Shown here in pieces: positions 1 to 7,853 of a stretch of 64,000 nt of DNA (positions are counted from its first letter, which is position 1; every line of letters begins with the position of its first letter). The position numbers and the translations under genes are program-made. This stretch comes from Pseudomonadota bacterium. Lineage in GTDB: Bacteria > Pseudomonadota > Gammaproteobacteria > Xanthomonadales > Xanthomonadaceae. The stretch spans positions 62,001 to 126,000 of the forward strand of contig JAFEBX010000009.1 in assembly GCA_018242425.1 (NCBI GenBank). The letters are read 5' to 3'. The notes below the pieces were generated by a model. That model was given only the letters and a program-made list of their open reading frames with translations, was not told the origin of the DNA and did no database searches.

Positions 1-4
1 TCCG

Positions 5-1096
5 TCATCGCATCGCCGCGACGATCTTGCGCATGGAATTGAGGAGCGACAGGCTCTTGCGTGCCGACTCCATGAGGGATGGGATGTCTTGCGGCTGGAT
101 TCCGAGACGACCAAGTAACGTCCGTTCCGACTCGCCTTCGATCTCCGTGCCGTATGTAACCTCGAGCATGTCGGCGCAGTAGTCGCCTTCGACATAGAAG
201 ATTAGGTTGCCCAGCACGTTGAGCGCCTCCTTTCGGATGCGGATGCGTTCGTCGTCGGCCCACTTCGTGTTTTTCACGAACAGTCGCAGTGCTTCCCGGC
301 CTGGCGCCGAGTACATGCAGTACGCATAAGCCGGAATGCCGCGAATCAGTTCTTCCGAGCAAGGCAGCGGATCGGATTGCACGCGAGGCTCTGAGTGAAG
401 TGCCTGCAACTGTGCTGTCGGGACGCAGAGGGCATTCAGCGCATAGGTGCTATTGCCGCGTTCAACGATGAACCGCAGCAAGGGCGGCGCCTCGACCCAG
501 TCCAGGAATTTTTCGCGACGATGACGACTTCCCTTGCCCGAGGATGTCCAGCGTCCGTCAACACGCATGGACAATGGCACCGCATCCCGCCACACAATTG
601 CCGAGCGGCGGACCATCTCGAGATTGCCTTCCGCCAGATCACGGATGCGCGCGGGCGGCCCTTGCACTTCCATGCCTTTGCCCATTGGTTCCAGCCATGA
701 CGCGATGTCGCAGGGCGTCCGGCATTTACGGGACAACGCGAGTTCGCGGGTCAGATAGGCAAGCAGTTGACGTTCACCCAGCCTGGCACGCAGTACGCGC
801 TTGCCGGAGATGGCGAGGATTTGCGCGACCAAGGCGGGATCGACAACGGACACTTCCTCCAAGGCGATAACGCGAATCCTTCGCCAGACGTAATCAGGAT
901 CACGCCGCTGAAGTTCGATCGCGGCAGAGACTGCCCAATCCACGTGCCCTCTGCGAATGGCTTTCTGCCAGAGGCTGGCTACCAGCGATGAATCAGCATA
1001 GACCGGAATATCGATGAGGCTTGTTCGCACTTCGGATGCTTCATTGGCTACAGCCTGAAGCAGCTCTTTTTCGACGATAGAGCTATCGGGCGGCAC
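5..1096 (-). CDS. Hypothetical protein with RarA/MgsA C-terminal-like region
   Basis: Unknown 363-residue protein, first gene of the island part of the window, read from a GTG start. Residues about 40-95 (AIRRGHVDWAVSAAI, then RRDPDYVWRRIRVIALEEV, then VDPALV) resemble the helical region after the ATPase core of RarA/MgsA clamp-loader-like proteins, where the pattern is KAIRGSDPDAAL...RRLVRFASEDIG..DP. No Walker A or B motif is present, so the ATPase module is missing. The rest (WTSSGKGSRHRREKF and a Cys-containing C-terminal half) is not recognised. It is transcribed leftwards, divergent from the CBASS pair, with 256 nt between them. A role in replication or recombination of the element is inference from the weak similarity only. 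Confidence 0.7.
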   Translation of the reverse strand: MPPDSSIVEKELLQAVANEASEVRTSLIDIPVYADSSLVASLWQKAIRRGHVDWAVSAAIELQRRDPDYVWRRIRVIALEEVSVVDPALVAQILAISGKRVLRARLGERQLLAYLTRELALSRKCRTPCDIASWLEPMGKGMEVQGPPARIRDLAEGNLEMVRRSAIVWRDAVPLSMRVDGRWTSSGKGSRHRREKFLDWVEAPPLLRFIVERGNSTYALNALCVPTAQLQALHSEPRVQSDPLPCSEELIRGIPAYAYCMYSAPGREALRLFVKNTKWADDERIRIRKEALNVLGNLIFYVEGDYCADMLEVTYGTEIEGESERTLLGRLGIQPQDIPSLMESARKSLSLLNSMRKIVAAMR

Positions 1097-1352
1097 CGCT
1101 TGAAATGTTTGATTTCATGACGTTAGCGTAGCTTTTTGCGGCTGGGGTGCAATGGAAATATCGGTTTTTTTCGGCCATGTAACCTGTGAAACGATGGATG
1201 GCCATGCAATCTCAACTCGTGAGACCGGCCAACCGCATGATGATCGCACCAAGGAAGGGGCAAGTTGGAGAAAGCTTTACTGATGAGCCGCTCGCCATTT
1301 GACTTTAGATTCGGCATTCTAGGGGTGGCCAGAAAACTGCCAACGGGGACAA

Positions 1353-2279
1353 ATGACCAACAATACGACCGCTTCCAATAACATCGGAGAGCGCCAGAAC
1401 AGCGCACCGATGATCAAGCTTCTTCGTGCGCGGCGTCGAGTCTATGGCCATGTTAAAGGTCTTCAGCGCGTCTATTTTCTTATCGCGCTTGTGTTGCCGA
1501 TCATTTCTCTCGTAGTCGCATTTAACTTCGACAAAGCCAAGCCGAGCCTAAGCCTCCTTGCGCTCATTATTGGCGCTTTGGACGCCATGTTCTTCGACCC
1601 TTGGCGCAAACAGAAAATCAAAATGGCAGCCCGTCTGCAAGAGGAATTTGACTGCCACGTCCTCGAAATGGCTTGGAACAAATTCACGGCCGGGGCGCGA
1701 GTCTCGCCAGAGGATGTTGACGCATACGGCCGGGAACTGCTGAAACGCGATGCCGAGGGGCAACTCAAGGACTGGTATCCATCGGATGCACGCAGGCTCC
1801 CGCTCCATTTGGCCAGACTGGTATGTCAGCGTACAAACCTGTGGTACGACTCCAAGCTGCGTAGGACATACCGCACGTGCCTTTGGGCCATCACAGCACT
1901 CTATTTCCTGGCCCTACTTATGTTTGGATTGGATCTTCCACTTAGCGACTTCATCTTGGCCGTTCTCGTGCCATTTGGCCCATTCTTCACTTGGGTTGTT
2001 CGGGAGCACCATCGGCAAACAGACACAATCGCGCTAGTTGATCGCCTTACTGGGGAGATCGAGGGATCTATTGATCGCCTCTCTAACCCCGAGAGCCAAG
2101 AAGATGCGCAGGCGCGGGCACGCGAACTACAAGACGCGATCTTCGCGCATCGTGCGGGCAGTCCTTTGGTTAGCGACTTGGTCTACAAGTTCAAACGCAG
2201 AACTCTAGAGGAACAGATGCAAGCTGGGGCGTCTGAGTTCATCGCACGTGTTACGAGCGCATCGAGGGCCGTACGATGA
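1353..2279 (+). CDS. S-4TM family predicted pore-forming effector (CBASS)
   Basis: Predicted inner-membrane effector of a CBASS-type anti-phage unit, 308 residues. Four hydrophobic helices are visible in two hairpins: about 40-57 and 66-81, then about 181-198 and 203-220. A soluble charged segment separates the pairs and a charged tail follows. This layout, with position directly before a CD-NTase, is that of the SMODS-associated four-TM (S-4TM) family, predicted to open membranes when it senses a cyclic oligonucleotide. An SD-like GGGGAC precedes the ATG. Its last bases overlap the start of the NTase gene (ATGA, 2276-2279), so the two are translationally coupled. Codon use is AT-richer than in the core genes, as expected for a transferred island. 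The exact activating ligand cannot be read from sequence. Confidence 0.82.
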   Translation: MTNNTTASNNIGERQNSAPMIKLLRARRRVYGHVKGLQRVYFLIALVLPIISLVVAFNFDKAKPSLSLLALIIGALDAMFFDPWRKQKIKMAARLQEEFDCHVLEMAWNKFTAGARVSPEDVDAYGRELLKRDAEGQLKDWYPSDARRLPLHLARLVCQRTNLWYDSKLRRTYRTCLWAITALYFLALLMFGLDLPLSDFILAVLVPFGPFFTWVVREHHRQTDTIALVDRLTGEIEGSIDRLSNPESQEDAQARARELQDAIFAHRAGSPLVSDLVYKFKRRTLEEQMQAGASEFIARVTSASRAVR

Positions 2280-3682
2280 GGCAGACCTCTTTGTTCGACG
2301 CGTTTCTCGCAGATACGGTCAATCTGAACGATACTCGGCTTACCCAACTCGATAATTCATTCGAGGCAATTAAGCGATTCATTCGTGGCAGTGATTACCA
2401 GCCCAAGATATTGTCCTTCTACAAGCATGGTTCGTGGGCGCATAAGACGATCATCAAACCAGTGGAAGGGCGCCCCTTCGACGCTGACGTTATTGTCTTC
2501 GTCAGACCCGTAGAGGATTGGGATGCCGCTCAGTACGTCAATGAACTGGCTCGCATTTTTCGCGAAAGTGGCCTGTACGCGGACAAATTACGGATCTATT
2601 CGCACTGCGCAACAATCGAGTATGCGGGAGATCGCAAGATGGATATCGCACCCTGCGTTGTCGATCGAACAATTGCATCTAATTATGAGGTTTGTAACAG
2701 GGCAACAAATTCCTTTGAGCCAAGTGAGCCTGAGCAATACACCATCTGGCTTCGGAATAAGAACTCGAACAGCGGCCTTAACAACCTGCGCAAAGTCACG
2801 CGCCTCCTAAAGTACCTGCGCGATATAAAAACCACCTTTACCTGTCCGTCATTCCTGCTTACTACCTTGCTGGGCCAACAGGTCCGCCATAACGACAAAG
2901 ATGATTCTAGCTTTGCAGACTGCCCAACTGCACTTCAAACCTTGGTCGGACGCCTTGACGACTGGTTGCAGGCCCGACCTTATGTTCCCGAGGTATTAAA
3001 CCCTGTTCTTCCCCATGAAAACCAAGCAAGCGGGTGGAGTTCGGACCAATACCTCAACTTTCGTTCTCAAGTAAATCGATACCGCGGATGGATAGATGAT
3101 GCGTATAGCGAGCCTGATGCGGCAAAAAGCCTAGCTAAATGGCAGCGAGTTTTTGGCGATGACTTCGGCGCCTTGCGAAAGGCAGTAGCCACAATGGAGT
3201 CGACTACATCGTCCCCCACGGTTGTCCTAGATGACGTAGACAGGGCTCGAACAAGTGGTCTGTTATCTCTGGATCAATCGATTCTGAAGCCTGGCTGGCG
3301 GAAAGTGCCAGTATGGCGCCCAAACCTCATCCAATCCAAGGTGACCGTTCGAGCTCGCCTGACTACGTTTTCGTCAGGACGAGGTGTGCGGGTGACCAAT
3401 GGAATGCCGGTGGAAGCCGGCCAATGGATCGAGTTCTCCTCGATGCTCGGCGGCATCGCACCTGGAGATAACTACCGCACGGAATGGCGGGTGACCAATA
3501 CTGGTCCAATAGCCCGTCAAAAGGGAGCCCTTCGTGGGGAATTTAATTCTTCTTCTCTACCACATACTCGCCGAGAAGAACTTTCCTACCGGGGAGTACA
3601 TATGGTGGAAGCCTTCATTGTTCGAAAGTCTGACGAAAGCCTTGCCGGGTTCAGTGAACCGTTCTACGTCGTAATTGAGTAG
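2276..3682 (+). CDS. CD-NTase (SMODS-type nucleotidyltransferase) with C-terminal AGS-C domain
   Basis: cGAS/DncV-like nucleotidyltransferase, 468 residues, predicted to make a cyclic nucleotide on phage infection that switches on the adjacent S-4TM protein. The polymerase-beta-type active site is intact: G52-S53 (HGSWAHKT), D69 and D71 (FDADVIVFV), and third acid D123 (RKMDIAP). A helical region follows (about 150-320). The last 125 residues are beta-rich (WRPNLIQSKVTVRARL, TEWRVTNTG, YRGVHMVEAFIV) and match the adenylyl/guanylyl-cyclase and SMODS C-terminal sensor (AGS-C) domain. No Cap2/Cap3 (E1/E2, JAB) or HORMA/TRIP13 gene is nearby, so this would be a minimal type I layout. Domain calls rest on motif recognition. 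Confidence 0.85.
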   Translation: MRQTSLFDAFLADTVNLNDTRLTQLDNSFEAIKRFIRGSDYQPKILSFYKHGSWAHKTIIKPVEGRPFDADVIVFVRPVEDWDAAQYVNELARIFRESGLYADKLRIYSHCATIEYAGDRKMDIAPCVVDRTIASNYEVCNRATNSFEPSEPEQYTIWLRNKNSNSGLNNLRKVTRLLKYLRDIKTTFTCPSFLLTTLLGQQVRHNDKDDSSFADCPTALQTLVGRLDDWLQARPYVPEVLNPVLPHENQASGWSSDQYLNFRSQVNRYRGWIDDAYSEPDAAKSLAKWQRVFGDDFGALRKAVATMESTTSSPTVVLDDVDRARTSGLLSLDQSILKPGWRKVPVWRPNLIQSKVTVRARLTTFSSGRGVRVTNGMPVEAGQWIEFSSMLGGIAPGDNYRTEWRVTNTGPIARQKGALRGEFNSSSLPHTRREELSYRGVHMVEAFIVRKSDESLAGFSEPFYVVIE

Positions 3683-3892
3683 GATCTCCCCCGATCGCGT
3701 TTGGTCATCATCTGGGTCCGTCAAGCGAGCCACTCGCCTCATCGGGCGCGCCATGCAATGATTTCCGATTAGCCACATATGACCACAGGAGCTGATGCTC
3801 CAAGCGAACCCCCACTTCTGCACCCGTGGCGATCCGGCGATGGAAGATTTTGGGTTGATGGGCTTGGAAGACCCCTGAGACATTTGCGTGCT

Positions 3893-4957
3893 TCACTTCG
3901 CGGGAAGGGATGGAAGAGCAGAGGCAAGAAACTGATTCGTATTACTTGGTGTGATGGCAGCAATGAAAGCCTGCACATCTGATTTCTTATCGGCCTTCAT
4001 CTTGCCCGCCCGATGCTTCCTCTCCATTTCCAGAGCGTGCAGTTCGATTTCAAGCTTTTCCACCTCTTGCGTCGGAAATTCTTCGTCCACGGCATCATTC
4101 ACATACCTTCGAAATAGTTCAATTGCCCAAAGTAGACGACACTGTTTGTGTTTGGTGCGCTGCTTGTATGCATGTTCAAGGTGCTGAAGATGGTCCGGCC
4201 ATGCCCATGCGGCTAGAAGATCGGCCGATACGTGGATCAGGATTTCATCAGGGGACTTTCCGGCAGCGAGCTGCTTGTACACCGTGTTGTATTTTTTGCA
4301 GGCGCGGTTTGCCAGCTGCTTGATGGTGAGGGTTGTCCCGTCCTTCAGTTTTTGCCAACGGCCGACAACTCGGGTGCTTGTTTGCTTACGCTTAGATGCC
4401 CACTCCAGATTACCAATCTTGTAGGGGCTGTTCTTCCCCTTTATCCGTTCAAGGGTAAATCGCTTCTTTTTGTAGTCTTCATCATCGGTCCAAACACAAG
4501 GCCCCATGTGACGAAGGAAATTCCGGAAGTCACGCAGCCGAGAATCGAAAGCAATGCCCCGCATCTTCGGTGCTGCTTTTGCGTTTCGATGCGAGTTGTA
4601 TTCCTTCGGGTACTTCTTTTTTAGCTCGGTTGCAGACAGGGTTTCCGTATCTATCATCATTAGCTGATGATCAAATTGGTACTCGTTTGGCTTCCCCAGC
4701 ACTTTTGCAGCGATGACCTCCTGTGAAATCGCTTCGCTCTTCACCACGGAAAATCCGAATACAACCCACCCAAGCGCCAACGCTTCCTTCGCTTGGGCAC
4801 TTGGCTTTATGTATGGTGACACTTCGTACTTGGACTGTTGCCCGGAAGTTGGCAGAGGCAATGCAGTGTTGCTGTGAATTGCTATAGATGCACCCGTCAA
4901 CCCATCCTCCGCGCATGCGTGCTCTTGAGAATGATCAATTGCCTGATCCTTATCCAT
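3893..4957 (-). CDS. Hypothetical protein with phage HNH-like and HTH-like segments
   Basis: Unknown 354-residue island protein, convergent with the CBASS pair. The middle region (about 135-250) follows a pattern common in phage and island HNH-fold proteins: FRNFLRHMG, then FTLERIKGKNSPYKIGNLEW, then ASKRKQTSTR (compare LDRIDN.G.Y.P.NcrWAT..eQ..NrR). No catalytic His-Asn-His set is obvious, so nuclease activity is doubtful. Directly after it, LTIKQLANRACKKYNTVYKQL looks like a helix-turn-helix of the kind that often follows this module. The C-terminal third is charged and helical (LEIELHALEMERKHRAGK). The first 50 residues look disordered. The gene follows the triple HTH operon on the same strand, after 172 nt. 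Function is unknown; DNA binding is the most that can be suggested. Confidence 0.65.
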   Translation of the reverse strand: MDKDQAIDHSQEHACAEDGLTGASIAIHSNTALPLPTSGQQSKYEVSPYIKPSAQAKEALALGWVVFGFSVVKSEAISQEVIAAKVLGKPNEYQFDHQLMMIDTETLSATELKKKYPKEYNSHRNAKAAPKMRGIAFDSRLRDFRNFLRHMGPCVWTDDEDYKKKRFTLERIKGKNSPYKIGNLEWASKRKQTSTRVVGRWQKLKDGTTLTIKQLANRACKKYNTVYKQLAAGKSPDEILIHVSADLLAAWAWPDHLQHLEHAYKQRTKHKQCRLLWAIELFRRYVNDAVDEEFPTQEVEKLEIELHALEMERKHRAGKMKADKKSDVQAFIAAITPSNTNQFLASALPSLPAK

Positions 4958-5129
4958 TTCTGCTTCCTTTTCTTATTTCGAGCAATCCGACATGGCAGAT
5001 TTGAAACGCCACTTGCAGTTTGATCGTCACTGCAAAAATGAAGGCATCAAGCTGCAAATGGGTTAGCGCCATGTTCAACGGTCGACAGCGAATCAGATCG
5101 AGCCCCCCCCGACAGCCGCTCGTCGGCTA

Positions 5130-5309
5130 TTACTTCGATTCCTTTAAGAACCTTTCGAGTTCATGTAGGTCATAGCGGATCAGCTTTCTGCCGATTTTCG
5201 TGAAAGCTGGCCCGATGCTTCTCCTGCGCCACTCTTCCAAGGTGCGCACGGAGACCCCGAGATATGCGGCAGCTTTCTTTGTACTGATTCGTTCTGCGCA
5301 TGAGCTCAT
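5130..5309 (-). CDS. Small helix-turn-helix (excisionase/AlpA-type) protein
   Basis: A 59-residue protein. The sequence ISTKKAAAYLGVSVRTLEEW followed by RRRSIGPAFTKIGRKLIRY is the winged-helix pattern of the MerR-like excisionase/AlpA family (helix 1 with YLGVS, recognition helix VRTLEEW, wing GPAFTKIGRKLIRY, ending DLHELERFL). Such proteins act as recombination directionality factors or as activators of integrase genes. Its ATG overlaps the stop of the preceding HTH gene (5306-5309), so it is the third gene of a coupled trio. It is basic and carries no other domain. Confidence 0.8.
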   Translation of the reverse strand: MSSCAERISTKKAAAYLGVSVRTLEEWRRRSIGPAFTKIGRKLIRYDLHELERFLKESK

Positions 5310-5533
5310 GATTCCGACTCCTCAATAGGTTCGCCTGACTCCGAAATCAGCCCAAGGTCGATCATCCTCAAGAACACTGCCACCGAATCTAGCTTGTAGC
5401 GAATCGTATTAAGTCCAAACTCCATGTAACTCGGACCCAACCCTTTCCGTCGCCATACTGTTAGCGTAGACACGTGCACTCGGAGGAATAAGGCAGCCAT
5501 CTTTGGACTGACGAATACCATGCATTCGTTCAT
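5306..5533 (-). CDS. Helix-turn-helix (excisionase-like) protein
   Basis: A 75-residue protein, middle member of three overlapping HTH genes. VSPKMAALFLRVHVSTLTVW followed by RRKGLGPSYMEFG and TIRYKLDSVAVFL is the excisionase/AlpA winged-helix pattern again, but with divergent residues (LRVHVSTL in place of LGVSxRTL). The tail GEPIEESES is acidic. Both ends overlap neighbours by 4 nt, which implies one mRNA and translational coupling. It is likely a DNA-binding regulator or directionality factor of the element; which of the three is Xis cannot be decided from sequence. Confidence 0.78.
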   Translation of the reverse strand: MNECMVFVSPKMAALFLRVHVSTLTVWRRKGLGPSYMEFGLNTIRYKLDSVAVFLRMIDLGLISESGEPIEESES

Positions 5534-5751
5534 GCGCTCCCCTTCGCCGAAGTGGCTTCAATCAGTGCGCGGATGTCTTCGACCCGCCAGGCCGTAATAC
5601 GCTCGCCAAGTGCTCGGGTCGGTTGGGGATAGCGCCCCGAACGGACTCCAGCGAACCAAGTGCTCCGACCAACTGGAATGAATCGCAAGACTTCGGAAAG
5701 TCGCAGATAGCCAGTCTCGGGCAGACCATGGATATTAGGATTGCTTTGCAT
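5530..5751 (-). CDS. AlpA-family transcriptional regulator
   Basis: A 73-residue protein, first gene of the HTH trio. YLRLSEVLRFIPVGRSTWFA followed by GVRSGRYPQPTRALGERITAW and VEDIRALIEA is the classic phage P4/CP4-57 AlpA (Phage_AlpA) pattern. The ATG at 5751 is preferred over an in-frame upstream start at 5811 because GAGGCG sits a proper distance before it and the family begins just before this motif. AlpA proteins activate integrase or excision genes of P4-like islands. It lies downstream of the integrase on the same strand. Confidence 0.85.
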   Translation of the reverse strand: MQSNPNIHGLPETGYLRLSEVLRFIPVGRSTWFAGVRSGRYPQPTRALGERITAWRVEDIRALIEATSAKGSA

Positions 5752-5852
5752 GTTGTCGCCTCTTATGGGGCCGGAATGGCCTGGCGACACGAACACTAAG
5801 CTGACAATCAACCCTAATGGCGCTATAGCAGCATCCTTAACCGCTATAGCGG

Positions 5853-6395
5853 TCAGTCAGCCTGGAGGTTACTCGCTTCCTTCAATAGCTTCCGGATTGC
5901 AGCCTCCTTGGGGGAAGCGAATCCGAGTTGCTGTAGCTGCGCTTCTACACTTGCTGTTGCACCCTTATCAGGCAATTCAGCCATTTCGGCTAGCGCCCGG
6001 ATTATTCGCAGCATGCTTGTGCGCTCGCGCGGGTCTTGCAGTTTCTCGGGATCGTCCATCGAAGGCGGCGGCTCTACAGTCAGCTCAATATGGCCTAACA
6101 CGATTAACCCACCCTCATAGGCACCACGTGGCATTTCGTCGTCATCGCAACTGACGGGCAGGCACCGAAATTCATTTCCAGCAACCGATGACTCCAGCAA
6201 TCCGGGGTCAACCATGTACACGCGCTTCTTTTCCCCGGATGAAGCCCGTGAAATTGAGATAGAAGTAACGCCATAGGAAAAGGTCTTCCCGTCATGCCTT
6301 ATGACTCCACCACCGGGAGTTGAAATGGTTGTGCATCCCCCGATTAGTGCCCCAGCGGAAAGAGGGAACCCGGTTACATGTCCAATTTCTTTCAT
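5853..6395 (-). CDS. Hypothetical protein
   Basis: An unrecognised 180-residue protein between the integrase and the AlpA trio, same strand. Residues 1-80 look beta-rich and glycine-containing (GGGVIRHDGKTFSYGVTSIS, KKRVYMVDPGLL). An acidic middle (CDDDEMPRG, PPPSMDDPEKLQDPRE) follows. The C-terminal 60 residues are helical (MLRIIRALAEMAEL, LQQLGFASPKEAAIRKLLKE). The N-terminus has a short hydrophobic stretch ending GALIGGC, but the family is unknown and a lipoprotein signal is not convincing. It may be part of the mobility module. Confidence 0.6.
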   Translation of the reverse strand: MKEIGHVTGFPLSAGALIGGCTTISTPGGGVIRHDGKTFSYGVTSISISRASSGEKKRVYMVDPGLLESSVAGNEFRCLPVSCDDDEMPRGAYEGGLIVLGHIELTVEPPPSMDDPEKLQDPRERTSMLRIIRALAEMAELPDKGATASVEAQLQQLGFASPKEAAIRKLLKEASNLQAD

Positions 6396-6452
6396 CGCGC
6401 GTTCCGTTCCCCTGCAATGGGTTAGATCTGTAGGGCTATGCCAACTGTTCGG

Positions 6453-7664
6453 TCAAGCTTTCTTGCTCTTGATCGAGACCACGTTACCACCGGCTCGCAG
6501 ACCATCCAGATAGTCCGCCCAGCCTTGCATCATCTTTCTGCGTTCAGACAGGTGCGCCGTGCGGTTATACGCGCGACCGTTCGGGTCACGCACCGCGTGG
6601 GCCAGCTGGTGTTCGATAAAGTCGGGCCGGAAGCCCAACACCTCATCCAGTACAGTTCGGGCCATCGCCCGGAATCCGTGGCCAGTCATGGTGTCGCCGT
6701 CAAACCCCAGATAGCGCAGAGCGGCCGTGATCGTGTTTTCACTCATTGGGCGACGAGGGCTACGGATGCCCGGGAAAACGTACTCACCTCGCCCGGTCAA
6801 TGGATGCAGTTCACGCAGGATTTCCCACGCTTGAGTAGATAGCGGGACTATATGCGGGGTGCCGGTCTTGCTTGTCGTGTAACGCCACTCAGCACCGCCG
6901 AAATCAATATCAGCCCACCGTGCCTGCCGTAGTTCGCCTGGGCGCACGAACACCAGTGGCGCCAACTTCAATGCAGCCATCACAACCGGGGTGCCTTGAT
7001 AGCCGTACAGCGCTCGTAGCAGGTCGCCAATTCTTGCCGGCTCAGTCACGCTGGCGAAGTGTTGTTTCTGTGGCTGTTCCAATGCTCCCGCCAAGTCTGG
7101 CGCCGGGTTATAGGAAGCCCGACCAGTGGCAATGGCATAACGGAACACCAACCCGGCATGGCCGCGCGCCCGGTGCGCCGTTTCCACTACGCCTCGCCTT
7201 TCCAGCTTTCGCAGTTCTCCCAGTAGCACCGGCGCAGTGATTACGGTGATCGGCAACGCGGCGATCCCGGCCAGGTCCTTTTCGATCATTCTCTTTTCGC
7301 GCTTCGCCGTGCCTGCACTTAGCCCCTCGCGCACGCGCTTCTCGAGCAATTCGGCAGCAATGGCGCCGAACGTGTTTTCAGTCTGCTCCACCCTGGCCGC
7401 GCGCTCGACCCTCGCCACCGTAGTCGGGTTCGCCCCTCCGGCCAGCATTGCACGCATGCGGTCACGTTCAATGCGGGCATCTGCAAGGGAGACCGCCGGG
7501 TACTGCCCCAACGGAACCATGCTGGCCTTCCCGTTGTACCGGTAGCGATAGCGCCACAACTTCGCACCGGTCGGGCGCACCTCGATGCACAACCCATTGG
7601 TGTCTGCCGCGCGATAAATCTTCGCCTTGGCCTTCAGGCTGCGAAGCTTGGTGTCGGTGAGCAT
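6453..7664 (-). CDS. P4-type tyrosine integrase of the island
   Basis: Site-specific recombinase of 403 residues that would integrate and excise the element at the neighbouring tRNA gene. Domains in order: N-terminal DUF4102 arm-binding region (about 1-90, LTDTKLRSLKAKAKIYRAAD, LGQYPAVSLADAR), SAM-like core-binding region (about 95-185) and the catalytic domain. The catalytic set is visible: R241 (RPGELR), K266 (TSKTGTPH), H329-R332 (TGHGFRA), H356 (QLAHAV) and nucleophile Y366 (RAYNR). The length is normal for the family, so it is probably active. It starts 190 nt from the 3' end of the tRNA and reads away from it, the usual layout of P4-like islands. GTGAGTAAC repeats lie just upstream of its start and may bind its arm domain or autoregulate it. 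Confidence 0.95.
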   Translation of the reverse strand: MLTDTKLRSLKAKAKIYRAADTNGLCIEVRPTGAKLWRYRYRYNGKASMVPLGQYPAVSLADARIERDRMRAMLAGGANPTTVARVERAARVEQTENTFGAIAAELLEKRVREGLSAGTAKREKRMIEKDLAGIAALPITVITAPVLLGELRKLERRGVVETAHRARGHAGLVFRYAIATGRASYNPAPDLAGALEQPQKQHFASVTEPARIGDLLRALYGYQGTPVVMAALKLAPLVFVRPGELRQARWADIDFGGAEWRYTTSKTGTPHIVPLSTQAWEILRELHPLTGRGEYVFPGIRSPRRPMSENTITAALRYLGFDGDTMTGHGFRAMARTVLDEVLGFRPDFIEHQLAHAVRDPNGRAYNRTAHLSERRKMMQGWADYLDGLRAGGNVVSIKSKKA

Positions 7665-7678
7665 GTGCGCAACCCCCT

Positions 7679-7741
7679 GTGAGTAACGCGAGTGTGAGTA
7701 ACAGCCCGGTGAATCTTCCCGTTACTCACAAGCTTACTCAC
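7679..7741. repeat. Four GTGAGTAA(C) repeats upstream of the integrase
   Basis: Two direct copies of GTGAGTAAC (7679-7687 and 7694-7702, 15 nt apart) are followed by two inverted copies, GTTACTCAC (7721-7729) and TTACTCAC (7734-7741). The set lies between the integrase start and the tRNA 3' end. Position and symmetry suit arm-type integrase or AlpA/Xis binding sites, or an operator for the integrase promoter. The function is inferred. Confidence 0.6.
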
Positions 7742-7786
7742 TACCAGCTGGGATGCAACGGGGCCCCATCAGGTCCCGTGAAACAG

Positions 7787-7811
7787 AAAAACCCGCTATT
7801 TACGGGTTTTT
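7787..7811 (-). terminator. Intrinsic terminator after the tRNA gene
   Basis: AAAAACCCG, a 7-nt loop, then CGGGTTTTT. The 9-bp stem has an A/T tract on both sides, so it can work in both directions. It lies 43 nt past the encoded CCA end of the tRNA and would end its transcript before the integrase. Confidence 0.8.
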
Positions 7812-7853
7812 GTCTTGATCCGGGACTCCATTAGATGTCATGGAATCCATGTT

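Noticed and set aside
5101..5110. Run of C residues near the HTH trio as a phase-variable tract
   Set aside because: The 8-nt C run lies after the last stop of the trio and not in a coding or promoter position.
1..7850. Prophage
   Set aside because: An integrase and AlpA genes are present but no capsid, terminase, tail or lysis gene is visible, so island is the better name.
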